NCBI RefSeq assembly: GCF_004362745.1
Contig: NZ_SNXY01000006.1
Location: 124,001-188,000 of the forward strand
DNA: 64,000 bases
Direction of reading: 5' to 3'
DNA from: Oharaeibacter diazotrophicus
GTDB lineage: Bacteria; Pseudomonadota; Alphaproteobacteria; Rhizobiales; Pleomorphomonadaceae
Positions within the stretch are counted from its first letter, which is position 1; each line of letters begins with the position of its first letter. The notes under the pieces are model-generated. The model saw only the letters and a program-made list of their open reading frames with translations, made no database searches and was not told the DNA's origin. Below are positions 34,662 through 44,616 of this stretch, piece by piece. Made by a program: the position numbers and the translations under genes.

Positions 34662-35684
34662 TCACCGCGGCCGGAGCTTGGAGCGGGGATCGAAGGCGTC
34701 GCGGACGCCGTCGCCGAGCACGTTGAGGGCGAGCACCGTGACGACGATGGCGATGCCCGGGGCGAGCGACACCGCGGGCCGGGAGTAGAGCAGGCCCTGG
34801 CCCTCCTGGATGATGGTGCCCCAGGAGGCGTCCGGCGGCTGCACGCCGATCGACAGGAACGACAGCGCCGATTCCGTGACGATGTTGAGCGCCATCATCA
34901 GCGGCACGAACACGATCAGCGTGGTCGAGACGTTGGGCAGGATGTCCTTCACCAGGATGCGCCGGCGCGGGATGCCGAGGCCGACCGAGGCGAGCACGAA
35001 CTCCGAGCGCTTCAGCGTCAGCACCTGACCGCGGATCGGCCGGGCGACATAGGGCACGTAGATCACGCCGATGATCAGGATCGGCAGCATCAGGCTGTTC
35101 GAGGCGATCGTGATCGGCCCGATGGTGAGGCCGCCGTTGATCAGCACGATCGAGAGCGAGATCGCCAGCAGGTAGACCGGAAAGGCCCAAAGGACGTCGA
35201 GCAGGCGCGACAGCACGAGGTCGACCGCGCCGCCGAAGAAGCCGGCGGTGACGCCGACCAGCGCGGCGAGGAACAGGCAGAGCGCGGTGGCGCTGCCGGC
35301 GATCAGGAGCGAGTTGCGGCCGCCGTAGAGGAGGCGCGCGGCGACGTCGCGGCCCTGGCTGTCGGCGCCGAGCAGGTAGCGCGGGCCCCAGGTCGGCCCG
35401 ATCGGGGTGACGCCGAGGCCGAGGCCCTCGGTGGAGCGCTCCATCACCGGCACCTTCTTGCCGCCGATCTCGATCTTGGCGCTCAGGGTCGAGCGGAAGG
35501 GGTCGGTGCCGGAGACGTGGCGGGCGTAGAGCGGCGCGGCGAGCACGGCGAGCACGATCAGGACCAGCACGACGGCGGCGCCGATCGCGGCGTGGTCGGC
35601 GAGGAGCTTGGCCCGGGCGCGGGCCCACGGGCCGTCCGGGCGATCGGACCCGGCGGTGGCGGGCGGGAGGGGGATGTCGGTCAT
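34662..35684 (-). CDS. Oligopeptide ABC importer permease (DppC/OppC type)
   Basis: The 340-residue protein has the OppC_N opening helix (residues about 30-55), a periplasmic insert of about 45 residues (HVSGTDPFRSTLSAKIEIGG), six helices and the coupling loop SEFVLASVGLGIPRRRILVK. GADSQGRDVAARLLYGGRNSL is the classical DppC motif. The insert between the first helix and this motif is longer than usual. The gene starts 139 bases after the binding-protein gene, across a hairpin. Confidence 0.9.
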   Translation of the reverse strand: MTDIPLPPATAGSDRPDGPWARARAKLLADHAAIGAAVVLVLIVLAVLAAPLYARHVSGTDPFRSTLSAKIEIGGKKVPVMERSTEGLGLGVTPIGPTWGPRYLLGADSQGRDVAARLLYGGRNSLLIAGSATALCLFLAALVGVTAGFFGGAVDLVLSRLLDVLWAFPVYLLAISLSIVLINGGLTIGPITIASNSLMLPILIIGVIYVPYVARPIRGQVLTLKRSEFVLASVGLGIPRRRILVKDILPNVSTTLIVFVPLMMALNIVTESALSFLSIGVQPPDASWGTIIQEGQGLLYSRPAVSLAPGIAIVVTVLALNVLGDGVRDAFDPRSKLRPR

Positions 35685-35753
35685 CTCGGATCCGGGCGGG
35701 GCGCGGTCGGCGGGCGGGTCCGGCGCGGGGCGCCGCGCCGGCCTCGGGTGTCA

Positions 35754-35806
35754 CGGGATCCCGGCTGGCCGGGATACCCGCGGGATCCCGAGTCTTCGGG
35801 ATCCCG
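35754..35806 (-). terminator. Tandem palindromes in the peptide-importer transcript, attenuating or stabilising hairpin
   Basis: CGGGATCCC occurs three times (35754, 35781, 35797) with a variant CGGGATACCCG between. 35781-35806 folds as a perfect 10-base stem with a six-base loop. It lies between the binding-protein gene and the permease genes and probably protects the upstream mRNA or lowers read-through. Confidence 0.6.
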
Positions 35807-35823
35807 CGCGCGGAGCGTGGCCG

Positions 35824-37509
35824 TCACTTCACCCAGACGTTGGCCAGGATCATGTAGAACTGGCTCGAGAACATGTAGTTGCCGACGCGGGACGACACGA
35901 AGTCGACGCGCTTCGGGGTGAACAGCGGGGCCATCGGCGCGGCGTCCATGAAGGCCTGGTCGATCTTGGTCCACTCGGCGTAGGACGCCTCGGGATCGGT
36001 CACGGCCAGCTCGAGCGCCGCCTTCATGCGGGCGTCGAGGTCCTTGTTGCAGTAGCCGGAGATGTTTATCGAGGCGTCGGCGCCCGGGGTGAAGGACGCG
36101 CAGCTGAGCAGGATGTTCAGGAAGTTCGAGGGCTGCGGATAGTCCTGGTACCACTGGCTGATCGACATCTGCACCTTGTTGTTGGTGTTCTGGATGTAGG
36201 TGAACTGGATGTTCGACGAGATCGGCTTGACGGCGGCCTTGTAGCCGAGGTCGCCGAGCACGGTCTGCAGGTAGGTGCCGATCGCCTTGGAGACGGCGGT
36301 GTCCTCGGTGACGATGGTCACCTCCTGGCCGGCGGTGCCGGATTCCTCGACCAGCGCCTTGGCCTTGTCCATGTCCGGGCCGGACCACTCGGAACCGGGG
36401 TCGGTGGTGTACTGGCAGACGGGCTCGTGGCCCGGCATGTTCGGCGGCAGGATCTGGCAGACCGGCTGGGCGAGCACGGGGCCGCCGAACAGGTCGACGA
36501 TCGCCGAGCGGTCGATCGCGTAGTTGACCGCCTGCCGCACCCGCGCGTCGTTGAACGGCGCGAGGTTGGTGTTCATCGGCGCGTACCAGAACGCCATCAG
36601 CGGGTTGACGTGGACCTGGGCGGCGTAGGTGGTGCCGAGCTCGTTGAGGCGGTCGGCCGGCGGCGGGTCGAACAGCCAGTCGGCCTGACCGTTCTGGATC
36701 GCGGTGATCGCCGCCTCCTCGGTGAGGCCGAAGTCGTAGTCGATCTCGTCGACGAAGCCGTCGGGCTGGGCCGCCTCGCTCCACTCCTTGAAGTACGGGT
36801 TGCGGACCAGCTTCATGCGCTGGTTCGGATCGTAGGACTGGATCATGTAGGCGCCGGTGCCCGGGATCGGGTCGGTGCCGACGTCCTTGGCCGGGGCGTC
36901 CGCCGGCAGGATCGCGGCGTGCGGCACGGCGAGCTTGTAGAGGAACTCGGAGTCGGGCGCGGTCAGGGCGATCGTGACGGTGCCGGCGGCGGCGTCGGCG
37001 GTGACGCCCTCGAGCTTGCAGTCGGCCGGAGCGGACAGGCAGGCGTCGGCGCCGACGATGCCGTTGTAGAAGGTACCGGCGGTCGGGCCGGAGACCTTGA
37101 AGATGCGCCGGAGCGAGGCGACGACGTCGTCGGGGGTCAGGTCCTTGCCGTTGGAGAACTTGACGCCCTTGCGGATCTTGAAGGTCCAGGTCTTGCCGCC
37201 GTCGGTCGGGGTCGGGATCTCTTCGGCCAGACTCGGCACCAGCTTGAAGGCACCCGGGCCGGCGACGCGGCTGAAGTTGACCAGACCGTCGTAGGCGAGC
37301 TGGTAGATCTGCCAGTTCTTCAGGGTGTAGTTGATGTGCGGATCGATCGTGCCCTCGGCCGCGACCGTGACGAGGCGGAGCGTGCCGCCGCGGTGCGCGG
37401 CCATGTCGGCGGCGCGGTCGGCGAGGGCGGTGGTCGAGAAGAGGGCGGTGGCGGCCAGCGCCGTCAGGGCGCCGAGGAGGGGCTTGGCGTATCGCTTCGT
37501 CAGGGACAT
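35824..37509 (-). CDS. Peptide ABC importer substrate-binding protein (SBP family 5)
   Basis: The 561-residue periplasmic protein begins with a signal peptide (1-30, ending STTALA-DRA) and shows the DppA/OppA family signature: GGTLRLVT, IDPHINYT, WTFKIRKGVKFSNGKDLTPDDVV, and the long C-terminal lobe. Several Cys residues (ACLSAPADC; PVCQILPP, EPVCQY) suggest disulfides. It begins the transporter part of the operon, 168 bases after the peptidase gene. The ligand is probably a small peptide or an opine-like amide, in line with the proline iminopeptidase next door. Confidence 0.9.
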   Translation of the reverse strand: MSLTKRYAKPLLGALTALAATALFSTTALADRAADMAAHRGGTLRLVTVAAEGTIDPHINYTLKNWQIYQLAYDGLVNFSRVAGPGAFKLVPSLAEEIPTPTDGGKTWTFKIRKGVKFSNGKDLTPDDVVASLRRIFKVSGPTAGTFYNGIVGADACLSAPADCKLEGVTADAAAGTVTIALTAPDSEFLYKLAVPHAAILPADAPAKDVGTDPIPGTGAYMIQSYDPNQRMKLVRNPYFKEWSEAAQPDGFVDEIDYDFGLTEEAAITAIQNGQADWLFDPPPADRLNELGTTYAAQVHVNPLMAFWYAPMNTNLAPFNDARVRQAVNYAIDRSAIVDLFGGPVLAQPVCQILPPNMPGHEPVCQYTTDPGSEWSGPDMDKAKALVEESGTAGQEVTIVTEDTAVSKAIGTYLQTVLGDLGYKAAVKPISSNIQFTYIQNTNNKVQMSISQWYQDYPQPSNFLNILLSCASFTPGADASINISGYCNKDLDARMKAALELAVTDPEASYAEWTKIDQAFMDAAPMAPLFTPKRVDFVSSRVGNYMFSSQFYMILANVWVK

Positions 37510-37598
37510 GCGGTCGATCCTTCGTGCTTCGGTCGAGGGCTGGCGGGTGTCTTGCCTGTCTCGTGAACTCCGGATTTGTCGGGCGTTCGCGAGGTTTC

Positions 37599-37670
37599 GG
37601 CCTTGCGGCCGGCGCCCGGTCGGGCGCTTCTCGCCCGCGACGCCCCGACCACGGGTCGGAGCGTCGCGGG
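37599..37670 (-). promoter_or_regulatory. Three consecutive RNA hairpins between peptidase and importer genes, candidate antitermination site
   Basis: On the minus strand, eight bases after the peptidase stop, comes a 17-base-pair stem with one mismatch and a three-base loop (37670..37634). It is followed by GCGCCC/GGGCGC (37627..37612) and GGCC-GCAA-GGCC (37610..37599). Any transcript from the amiC/amiR genes into the importer must cross them. The operon encodes an ANTAR antiterminator, so these are a candidate target, although I do not see the classical two-hexaloop pattern clearly. Confidence 0.5.
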
Positions 37671-37677
37671 CTCGGGG

Positions 37678-38577
37678 TCAGGTGCGGGCGTCGATCTCGT
37701 CGAGGAAGGCGGAGACGGTGGCGATGCAGGCCTCCTTCTCCTCGAGATGCGGCATGTGGCTGGACTGCTCGAAGATGGTCCAGCGCACGTCGGGGATGCG
37801 GTCGGCAAAGGGCTGCACGGTGGCCGGCGTCGCCTCGTCGAAGCGGCCGGAGACCAGCAGCGTCGGCACCGCGATCGCGTCGAGGCGGTCGACGATGGTC
37901 CAGTCGCGCATGGTGCCGATGACGTAGAACTCGTTCGGCCCGTTCATGGTGTGGTAGACGGTCGGGTCCTTCTCGAGCCACGCCTCCATCCGCGCGACGT
38001 CGTCGGGCTTCGGCTTCACCCGGCAGACGTGGCGGTCGTAGAAGACGTCGGCGGCGGCCTTGTACTCCGCGCTCGAGGTGGTGCCGGCGGCCTCGTGGGC
38101 GAGCAGGGTGGCCTGCACCTCCGGCGGCAGTTCGGCGCGCAGGCGGTTCGCCTCCGAGATCCAGAGCTCCATCGAGGCCGGCGAATTGGCGATCACCAGC
38201 GCCTTCAGGCCAGCGGGCCGGCGCACCGCGAACTCGGCGCCGAGCATGCCGCCCCAGGACTGGCCGAGCAGGTGGTAGGCGCCGCGGATGCCGAGGTGGT
38301 CGATCAGGTTGTTCAGTTCGGCGACGAAGAAGTCGACGGTCCAGAAGTCGCCGCCCTTCTCGGGCAGGTGGGTCGACTTGCCGTTGCCGACTTGGTCGTA
38401 GTGGATCACGGCGCGGCCGCTGTCGGCGACCAGCTTGTAGCTGTCGACGTAGTCGTGGGTGCAGCCGGGGCCGCCGTGGGCGACGATCAGCGGCGGCCGG
38501 CCGTTCTCGATGTCGCCGGTGATCCTGTACCACGTGAGGTAATCGCCGTAGGGGGCGAAGCCTTCGACCGTCTTCAC
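37678..38577 (-). CDS. Proline iminopeptidase family alpha/beta hydrolase
   Basis: The 299-residue cytoplasmic enzyme removes N-terminal Pro or related residues from small peptides. It has [11 protein letters not shown] (oxyanion loop), the nucleophile elbow GQSWGGMLG, the acid in [10 protein letters not shown] and the catalytic His in [11 protein letters not shown]. The start is GTG (38577), with GGAGAG eight bases upstream, and it overlaps the ANTAR gene stop by four bases (GTGA). Longer starts in the frame are shadows. The position between the ANTAR regulator and peptide importer suggests it cleaves the imported peptides or amino amides. Confidence 0.87.
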   Translation of the reverse strand: MKTVEGFAPYGDYLTWYRITGDIENGRPPLIVAHGGPGCTHDYVDSYKLVADSGRAVIHYDQVGNGKSTHLPEKGGDFWTVDFFVAELNNLIDHLGIRGAYHLLGQSWGGMLGAEFAVRRPAGLKALVIANSPASMELWISEANRLRAELPPEVQATLLAHEAAGTTSSAEYKAAADVFYDRHVCRVKPKPDDVARMEAWLEKDPTVYHTMNGPNEFYVIGTMRDWTIVDRLDAIAVPTLLVSGRFDEATPATVQPFADRIPDVRWTIFEQSSHMPHLEEKEACIATVSAFLDEIDART

Positions 38578-39221
38578 GTCTTCTCTCCAGACCTTGCGGG
38601 GGCGGATGCGGTGCGGGTGGTGCGGCGCGCGGCGGCGCGGGCGCCGGCGGCGACGACGATCTCGGCCGCGTCCTCGAGGCCGATGCGCCGCTCCATGGCG
38701 AGCGCGCGCAGGCGGGCCATGGCGCCGGCCTCGTCGAGGCCGCCGGCCATCAGCGCGACGACCGCGCCGACGACCGCCGAGCGGCGGCCGAGCCGGTCGT
38801 CGAGCGCCGAGACCTCGGCGGCGCGGCGGCGGGCCTCGGCGAAATTCTCGGCGGCGATGGTGAGCGCGCTGAAGGTGCCGGCGGAGCCGACCGGCTTCAG
38901 GAGATGCGCGTGGAAGCGGTGGCCGAGCGCCCACTCGAGCCGGCCGGCGGCCTCGGAGCCGATCAGCGCGACCAGCGGCATCGGCGCGGCGCCGGGCGCC
39001 CACGGGAACTGGGCGTCGTGGCCGGTGTCGACGTCGAACAGCACGACGTCGGCGCGGATGTCCTCGGGCTCGAGCGCCGGCCACGCGACGCGGACCGTCA
39101 GGCCGAGGCGCTGGAGCTGGCGCTGGATCGTCTCGACCATCGGGTGGGGCGGGTGCAGCAGCACCGCGTGCCAGGACCTGAGCGGCGGCGTGGTCGGGGC
39201 GGGACGGGGACGACGGGCCAT
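38574..39221 (-). CDS. AmiR-like ANTAR-domain RNA-binding antiterminator
   Basis: The 215-residue protein has a pseudo-receiver domain (residues about 20-120; phosphoacceptor region VVLFDVDTG) and a C-terminal ANTAR helix bundle (about 140-200; [31 protein letters not shown]). ANTAR proteins stop premature transcription termination by binding leader RNA. In Pseudomonas, AmiC holds AmiR inactive until an amide binds. Here the amiC-like gene lies directly upstream with a one-base overlap (TGATG), so the same mechanism is likely. The last residues are basic ([16 protein letters not shown]). Confidence 0.85.
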   Translation of the reverse strand: MARRPRPAPTTPPLRSWHAVLLHPPHPMVETIQRQLQRLGLTVRVAWPALEPEDIRADVVLFDVDTGHDAQFPWAPGAAPMPLVALIGSEAAGRLEWALGHRFHAHLLKPVGSAGTFSALTIAAENFAEARRRAAEVSALDDRLGRRSAVVGAVVALMAGGLDEAGAMARLRALAMERRIGLEDAAEIVVAAGARAAARRTTRTASAPARSGEKT

Positions 39222-40366
39222 CAGTGGGTCACCCGGCGGCTGGCGCCGGCCCGGAGCGCGGCGGGGCGGTCCGGTCGGCGGTGGAGGAGGTAGGGGTCGG
39301 GCGCGATCGGCGGGAATTCGTGCAGCGTCTCGAAGCCGCCGGCGGCGTCGGCGCGCACCAGCAGCGGCGCGTGGACGGTGTGGGCGGTGACCGGATCGAT
39401 CGCGACGGCGCCGAGCGGTGTCTCCCAGGTCTTCGCCATCACGGCCTTCTTGACCGCGTCCGGATCGTCGGTGCCGGCGAGGCGGATGCCCTCGGCCAGG
39501 AGTCGGACGGCGGTGTAGGCCGAGGCGAAGCAGGACGACGCCCGCCGCGGCGGCGCGAGGCCGGCGGCGATCGCGTCGGTCCAGGGCGAGGGCCGTCCGC
39601 CGAAGTGGACGCCCGCGATCAGCGTGCCGGCGACGGCGGGGCCGATCACCGCGGCGTCGGCCTCGGTGAGGTTGCAACTGGCGAGCGGCCGACGGCCGCC
39701 GGCGAAGGCGGGATCGGCGACGGCGAACTCGGCGTAGGCGCGGACGAAGGCGTGCGAGGACGGGCCGATCAGGCTCGACAGCACGAAGCTTGGCCGGCGT
39801 CGCGCGATCTCGGCGACCACCGGCGAAAAGTCGACGGTGCCGACCGGGATCGCGACCTCGCCGGCCGGCGTGCCGCCGACCTCCTCGACGAGGGCGCGGG
39901 CGATCCGGTTGATCTCCCAGCCCCAGACGTAGTCGGGCGCGACCAGCATCGGCGACGGGCCGTAGCGGCGGATGCACTCCTCGAGCAGCGGCACGACGTG
40001 CTGGTTGGCGGTAGCGCCGAGGTAGACGACGTTCTCGCTGCTCTCGTAGCCCTCGTAGGGGAAGGCGTACCAGAGCAGGCCGCGGTGGCGCTCGGCGACG
40101 GGGAGAACTTCCTTGCGGCTCGACGAGGTGATGGTGCCTACGACGTGGCGGCAGCCGGCCGGGCCGAACAGACCCTCCGCCGCCGGCGCGTAGGCGGCGA
40201 CGTCGCCGGCGGGATCGGCGGCGGCGAGGGCGAGGCGGAATGGCAACGTCTGGTCGGCCTCGACCGCCGCGATCGCGTGGCGGGCGCCGTCGGCGGCCTC
40301 GCGGCCGAGCACCGCGTAGGGTCCCGCCTCCGAGAACAACATGCCGACGGGGATCGTGGTCCGCAT
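39221..40366 (-). CDS. AmiC-like amide/urea-family ligand sensor, cytoplasmic
   Basis: The 381-residue protein belongs to the type I periplasmic-binding-fold group of AmiC and UrtA/FmdD ([85 protein letters not shown]). It has no signal peptide, as expected for a cytoplasmic regulator rather than a transport protein. The ATG at 40366 follows AGGTGA; a GTG at 40375 is also in frame. It is coupled to the AmiR-like gene by a one-base overlap. The ligand is probably an amide or small peptide taken up by the importer of this operon. Confidence 0.85.
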   Translation of the reverse strand: MRTTIPVGMLFSEAGPYAVLGREAADGARHAIAAVEADQTLPFRLALAAADPAGDVAAYAPAAEGLFGPAGCRHVVGTITSSSRKEVLPVAERHRGLLWYAFPYEGYESSENVVYLGATANQHVVPLLEECIRRYGPSPMLVAPDYVWGWEINRIARALVEEVGGTPAGEVAIPVGTVDFSPVVAEIARRRPSFVLSSLIGPSSHAFVRAYAEFAVADPAFAGGRRPLASCNLTEADAAVIGPAVAGTLIAGVHFGGRPSPWTDAIAAGLAPPRRASSCFASAYTAVRLLAEGIRLAGTDDPDAVKKAVMAKTWETPLGAVAIDPVTAHTVHAPLLVRADAAGGFETLHEFPPIAPDPYLLHRRPDRPAALRAGASRRVTH

Positions 40367-40635
40367 CCAACTCACCTATCCGCGCCGCCCGAAACGCAAA
40401 GAGCCCCGCTGCCGCGCTGGTCGGGCGCGGTGACGAGGCTCGGTTGCCGGTCGGCGATCAGGGCCGTATGCGCGAAGCTTCCGCCCTCGGCCGGCCGGCG
40501 TCAAGGACGCCGCCTGGGCACGGCCGTGGGCAAGCTGCCCAATCGGCGGGCAAGTGCGCAGTTCGGTGCAATGGACGGGCGCGGCGGCGCCGTGGCTGCC
40601 GGGGCAGTCGCGGTGCGCGTCCGCGGCCACGGTGG
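40367..40635. promoter_or_regulatory. Intergenic region upstream of the amiC-like gene, downstream of rhaK
   Basis: This 269-base gap holds the promoter of the amiC/amiR/peptidase/importer unit and the 3' end of the rhamnose operon. TGGGCA-AGC-TGCCCA at 40527-40541 is a palindrome that could be an operator. A weak CTGCC/GGCAG hairpin around 40596-40607 may end the rhamnose transcript. No clear -35/-10 pair was found. Confidence 0.35.
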
Positions 40636-42009
40636 TCAACCGACCCGGCGGCGCCACGTCGCGGCGTAGGCGTCGAGGTCGATTCCGGCGAGGTCCGGGG
40701 TCCGCTCGTCGGGCGGCAGGACGAGAGGATGGTCGCGGCCGAGGGCGAGCAGGGCGGCGCCGGCCGACGTGCCCGTGGTGCCGCCGCCGGCGACCACCGG
40801 CCGTCCGACCAGCCGTTGCAGCGCGGCGCGGAACAGGGCATTGCGCGTGAACGGGCCGTCGAGCACCACCGGCCCGGCGCCGCCGGCGACCGCGATCGCC
40901 TCGGCGGTCATCAGCGCGGCGTAGAGCGAGACGGCGGCGTTGCGCGCTCCCGGGGAGAGCGTGGCCGGGTCGTGCGACCAGCCGCCGGTCCGGTGCGGGA
41001 ACGGGCCCGAACCGGCGACGAAGGACGGCAGCACCGTCACCGCCTCGGCGACGACGCGGGCGATCTCCTCCGCCGTCGGCTCGGCGGTGCCGCCGGGGTT
41101 CAGCAGGTCGAACTCGCGCCCGCCCATCCAGCGCGCCGACGGCACCGGGCGGCCGAAGGCGTCGACGTTGGCGAGGCCGTCGCGGGCGGGGTCGAGGCCG
41201 GCGACGTCGGCGCCGACGGCGAAGACGATCACCCAGGTGCCGGTGGAGACCACGGTGAACGGTGGCGTCCGCGCCATCAGGTGCGGCAGCAGCGATGCGT
41301 TGCTGTCGTGGATGCCGGAGATCACCGGCGTCGTGGGGGAAAGGCCGGTGCGGGCGGCGACGGCGGGCAGGATGGGGCCGGCGACGTCGAACGGGCTCGC
41401 GAGCGGCGGGAACAGGGACCGCCAGCCGCAGCGGTCGACCAGGGTGGAGAAGGCGCCGGCGGCGGGATTCCAGAGGTCGGTGTGGGCGCCGAGCGAGGTG
41501 GGCTCGCAGGCGAGGACCCCGGTGAGCCGCCACGTCCAGTATTGCGGACAGGTCAGGATGGCGCGCAAACGCGCGAAGGCGTCCGGAAAGCGCGTCTGCT
41601 GCCAGTGGATCTGGGCGCCGACGTTGAGGCCGCCGGGCAGGCGTGGCGAACCGGTCTCGGCGAAGGGCGGGCGGACGGCGTCGTAGGCCGCGGCGGTGTC
41701 GTCGGGCCCGGCGTCCTCGTAGACGAGCATCGGCAGGGCGAGGCCGTCGTCGCCGAGGAGCACGGCCGACGCGCCGTGGGTGGTGACGGTGACGGCGTCG
41801 ACATCGTGGCCCTCGGCGACGGCGGCCGCGAGGGCGTCGAGCGCGAAGGCCCAGATCGCCTCGACGTCGAAGTGCCGGTAGGGCGGCCCGGCGATCTCGA
41901 GGTTGGGGGTGGTGTGCACGAACAGGTCGCGGCCGGCGACGACGTCGCGGACGACGACCTTGACGTTGGTGCGGCCGACGTCGAGCACGGCCACGCTGCG
42001 GGGCGCCAT
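40636..42009 (-). CDS. rhaK: Rhamnose kinase, FGGY family (RhaK)
   Basis: The 457-residue kinase has the FGGY N-lobe (VAVLDVGRTNVKVVV, residues about 6-20), the substrate region (THGASAVLLGDDG; GLNVGAQIHWQQ), the catalytic-Asp region GIHDSNASLLPHL and the C-lobe ATP site (VVAGGGTTGTSAGAALLALG). It phosphorylates L-rhamnulose. In Rhizobium leguminosarum the RhaK protein is also needed for rhamnose transport by the neighbouring ABC importer. The ATG at 42009 follows CAGGAG. It is the last gene of the operon, 20 bases after rhaU, exactly as in the Rhizobium order R-S-T-P-Q-U-K. Confidence 0.85.
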   Translation of the reverse strand: MAPRSVAVLDVGRTNVKVVVRDVVAGRDLFVHTTPNLEIAGPPYRHFDVEAIWAFALDALAAAVAEGHDVDAVTVTTHGASAVLLGDDGLALPMLVYEDAGPDDTAAAYDAVRPPFAETGSPRLPGGLNVGAQIHWQQTRFPDAFARLRAILTCPQYWTWRLTGVLACEPTSLGAHTDLWNPAAGAFSTLVDRCGWRSLFPPLASPFDVAGPILPAVAARTGLSPTTPVISGIHDSNASLLPHLMARTPPFTVVSTGTWVIVFAVGADVAGLDPARDGLANVDAFGRPVPSARWMGGREFDLLNPGGTAEPTAEEIARVVAEAVTVLPSFVAGSGPFPHRTGGWSHDPATLSPGARNAAVSLYAALMTAEAIAVAGGAGPVVLDGPFTRNALFRAALQRLVGRPVVAGGGTTGTSAGAALLALGRDHPLVLPPDERTPDLAGIDLDAYAATWRRRVG

Positions 42010-42029
42010 CCCGGGAAACTCCTGTCGGG

Positions 42030-42362
42030 TCAGTCCATGTGGAAGACGGTGACGAGCGGCACGGCGACGGGCTCGTCGTCCGGCTTCGTCTCCATGATGT
42101 CGGCCATGTGGGCCCACCAGCGCCGCATCACCGGATGGGCGGGCAGCGCGGCCATGCCGTGGTCGCGGCGGCGCCAGAGCACGCCGAACAGGAGGTCGGT
42201 CTCGCGGTCGAGGTGGATCGAGTAGTCCTCGACGCCGGCCTCGCGCAGGAGCGCGGCCAACTCCGGCCAGATCTCGTCGTGACGGCGGCGGTACTCGGCC
42301 TCCATGCCGGGATGGAGGCGCATGCGGAAGGCGTATTTCTCGTGGGTGGCGGGGTCGGGCAC
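42030..42362 (-). CDS. rhaU: L-rhamnose mutarotase (RhaU)
   Basis: The 110-residue enzyme interconverts alpha and beta rhamnose. Family marks are [20 protein letters not shown] (with the catalytic His in [11 protein letters not shown]), [17 protein letters not shown], and the C-terminal [30 protein letters not shown] start at the GTG 42362, which follows CGGAGA at good distance and gives nearly the usual family length of about 105. A TTG at 42380 overlaps the rhaQ stop (TTGA) and would add six residues. Confidence 0.88.
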   Translation of the reverse strand: MPDPATHEKYAFRMRLHPGMEAEYRRRHDEIWPELAALLREAGVEDYSIHLDRETDLLFGVLWRRRDHGMAALPAHPVMRRWWAHMADIMETKPDDEPVAVPLVTVFHMD

Positions 42363-42376
42363 GGGCTCTGTCTCCG

Positions 42377-43390
42377 TCAATGGCCGGCGCCGGCGCCGCG
42401 GCGGCGGGCGATCCGGCCGGCCAGGATGGGAACGGCGATCACCGAGATCAGCATGACGCCGATCACGATCGACATCACGATGCCCGGCACGTTGAGGAGG
42501 CCGAGGCCGAAGGTGACGAGGCCCATCACGAAGGCGGCGATGGCGACGCCGAGGATCGAGCCGGAGCCGCCGAGGATCGACACGCCGCCGAGCACCACCA
42601 TGGTGACGACCTCGAGCTCCCAGCCGACCGCGATCGAGGGACGGGTCGAGCCGAGGCGCGACGTCAGCATCACCGACGCCGCGCCGGCGGCGAGGCCGGT
42701 GCCGAGGAAGAGCAGGAACTTCACCCGCTCGACCTTCACGCCGGAAAAGCGGGCGGCGAAGGCGTTGTTGCCGATGGCGAACACCTGCCGGCCGAACACC
42801 GTGCCGTGCAGGATCACGCCGCCGACGACGGCGACGGCGAGGAAGGCTGCGAATTCGAAGGAGAACACCCACCAGACGTAGCCCTGGCCGAACCAGGCGA
42901 AGGCGGCGGGATAGCCCTTGTAGACCTGATCGCCGAGCACGACGAAGGAGAGGCCGCGGAAGAGGCTCATGGTGCCGATCGTGACCACGATCGAGGGCAG
43001 GCCAAACCTCGTGACGAGCAGGCCGTTGAAGGCGCCGCAGGCGAGGCCGACGCCGAGCCCGATCGCCACCAGCCCCGGCGCGCCGACGCCGGCCTGCGCC
43101 GCCGCGCCCATGGCGGTCGACGCCAGCGCGATGATCGCGGCGACCGACAGGTCGATCTCGCCGGCGATGATCAGGAAGGCCATGGCGACCGCGACGATCG
43201 CCTTCTCTGTGAAGTTGAAGGTCGCGTCGGAAAGGTTCCACGGATCGAGGAAATAGGGCGACGCGAGGCTGTTGGCGACGAAGATCGCGACGGCGACCGC
43301 GAACAGCAGCGCCTCCCAGCTCTTGAGGATCCGCTTGGCACCGCCGTCGAGGCGGTCTGGGATGACCCGGGGTGCGGGAACGTCGGTCAT
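42377..43390 (-). CDS. rhaQ: Rhamnose ABC importer permease (RhaQ)
   Basis: The 337-residue permease is of the ribose/RbsC (BPD_transp_2) type with about nine membrane helices and the family motifs [60 protein letters not shown] and [17 protein letters not shown]. The ATG overlaps the stop of rhaP as ATGA. Together with RhaP it forms a heterodimeric pore. The assignment to Q rather than P rests on gene order. Confidence 0.88.
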   Translation of the reverse strand: MTDVPAPRVIPDRLDGGAKRILKSWEALLFAVAVAIFVANSLASPYFLDPWNLSDATFNFTEKAIVAVAMAFLIIAGEIDLSVAAIIALASTAMGAAAQAGVGAPGLVAIGLGVGLACGAFNGLLVTRFGLPSIVVTIGTMSLFRGLSFVVLGDQVYKGYPAAFAWFGQGYVWWVFSFEFAAFLAVAVVGGVILHGTVFGRQVFAIGNNAFAARFSGVKVERVKFLLFLGTGLAAGAASVMLTSRLGSTRPSIAVGWELEVVTMVVLGGVSILGGSGSILGVAIAAFVMGLVTFGLGLLNVPGIVMSIVIGVMLISVIAVPILAGRIARRRGAGAGH

Positions 43391-44370
43391 GCCACGGCTC
43401 CGGCTTCGCGCAAGATGATGCGGCCCTTGGCGCGCTCGGCGCGGGCGTTGATGGCGACGGCGGCGATGATGACCGCCCCCGAGATCGCCATCTGCCAGAA
43501 CGGCGAGACGCCGACGACCGGCAGGGCGTTCTTGACGAGGCCGAGGAACAGCGCGCCGAGCACGGCGCCGGCCACCGAGCCGATGCCGCCGGCGATCGAG
43601 ACGCCGCCGATCACGCAGGCGGCGACGACGTCGAGTTCGAAGCCGGCGGCGACGTCGACGTAGGCGACGGCGTAGCGGGCGACCCACAGGTAGCCGCAGG
43701 CGCCGGCGACGAGGCCGGACAGGCAGAAGGCGGCGAAGCGCGTACGGCCGACGTCGACGCCGGCGTAGACCGCGGCGGTCGGGTTGCCGCCGGTGGCGTA
43801 GAAGGCGCGGCCGAGCGCGGTGCGGGTGAACAGGACGAAGGCGGCGGCGATCGCCGCCAGCGCGATCCAGGACAGCACCGGCAGCCCGGCGATCACCACG
43901 CGCGGGGTGTCGAGGAAGGCCGGCGTCATCTCGTGGGCGTTGACCCAGGCGCCGCCGGAGACGACGAAGGCCATGCCGCGGTAGATCGTCAGCGTGCCGA
44001 GCGTGACGACGATCGGGGGAATGCCGAGCTTCCAGACCAGGAGGCCGTTGATCGCGCCGAGCGCGAGGCCGATGCCGAGCGAGACGAGCACCAGCAGCGC
44101 GAGCGGCAGCTCCGGATGGGCCTCGTTCAGCATCGCGACGACCATGCCGGTGAAGGCGAGGTTGGCGGCGACCGAGAGGTCGATCGAGCGCGTCAGGATC
44201 ACCGCCGACTGGCCGAGCGCGAGCACGATCAGGATGGCGGTGTCGTTGAAGACGGCGGCGAGATTGCCCGGCGCCGCGAAGGCCGGGAAGCGCCACGTCA
44301 CCGCGGCGACCAGCAGCGCGGTGGCGAGGAGCAAGAGGCTCTCGCGCCGGGCGAGGAGGGCGGCGATCAT
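43387..44370 (-). CDS. rhaP: Rhamnose ABC importer permease (RhaP)
   Basis: The 327-residue permease is of the RbsC type: [84 protein letters not shown]. The ATG at 44370 has CGGAG eight bases upstream. It is separated from rhaT by 280 bases holding a large inverted repeat, an unusual gap inside an otherwise compact operon. Confidence 0.88.
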   Translation of the reverse strand: MIAALLARRESLLLLATALLVAAVTWRFPAFAAPGNLAAVFNDTAILIVLALGQSAVILTRSIDLSVAANLAFTGMVVAMLNEAHPELPLALLVLVSLGIGLALGAINGLLVWKLGIPPIVVTLGTLTIYRGMAFVVSGGAWVNAHEMTPAFLDTPRVVIAGLPVLSWIALAAIAAAFVLFTRTALGRAFYATGGNPTAAVYAGVDVGRTRFAAFCLSGLVAGACGYLWVARYAVAYVDVAAGFELDVVAACVIGGVSIAGGIGSVAGAVLGALFLGLVKNALPVVGVSPFWQMAISGAVIIAAVAINARAERAKGRIILREAGAVA

Positions 44371-44432
44371 GCGGGGGCTCCGGGGCGGGCGACGGTTCCG
44401 GGGAAGGGGCGTGCGGTGGCCCCTCCCGTCGA

Positions 44433-44616
44433 CTTGGTCCGCGCAGGCGGACCATCCACGAGGGTGACGGGTGCGGCGGTGTCCGGCCGGGCAGGCTCTC
44501 GGCCGTGACGTGGATGGTCCGCCCGCGCGGACCAAGCCGGAGAATGGAAAGGCGGGCGCGGGTGGTCCGCGTGGAGGGTCGCGCGACCCGCGAGCGTCCC
44601 GCCCGCGAGCGTCCCG
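44433..44616. repeat. 28-base inverted repeat and 15-base tandem repeat inside the rhaT-rhaP gap
   Basis: The arms 44433-44460 and 44509-44536 are reverse complements with one mismatch (starting CTTGGTCCGCG) around a 48-base loop, and a partial third copy (GGTGGTCCGCGTGG) lies at about 44560. Then CCCGCGAGCGTCCCG is repeated in tandem at 44587-44601 and 44602-44616. No gene is credible in the 280-base gap. The structure would be transcribed in the middle of the operon. Confidence 0.75.

Noticed and set aside
39221-40366. AmiC-like protein as the importer's extra binding protein
   Set aside because: No signal peptide, and it overlaps an ANTAR gene, which fits the cytoplasmic AmiC regulator.
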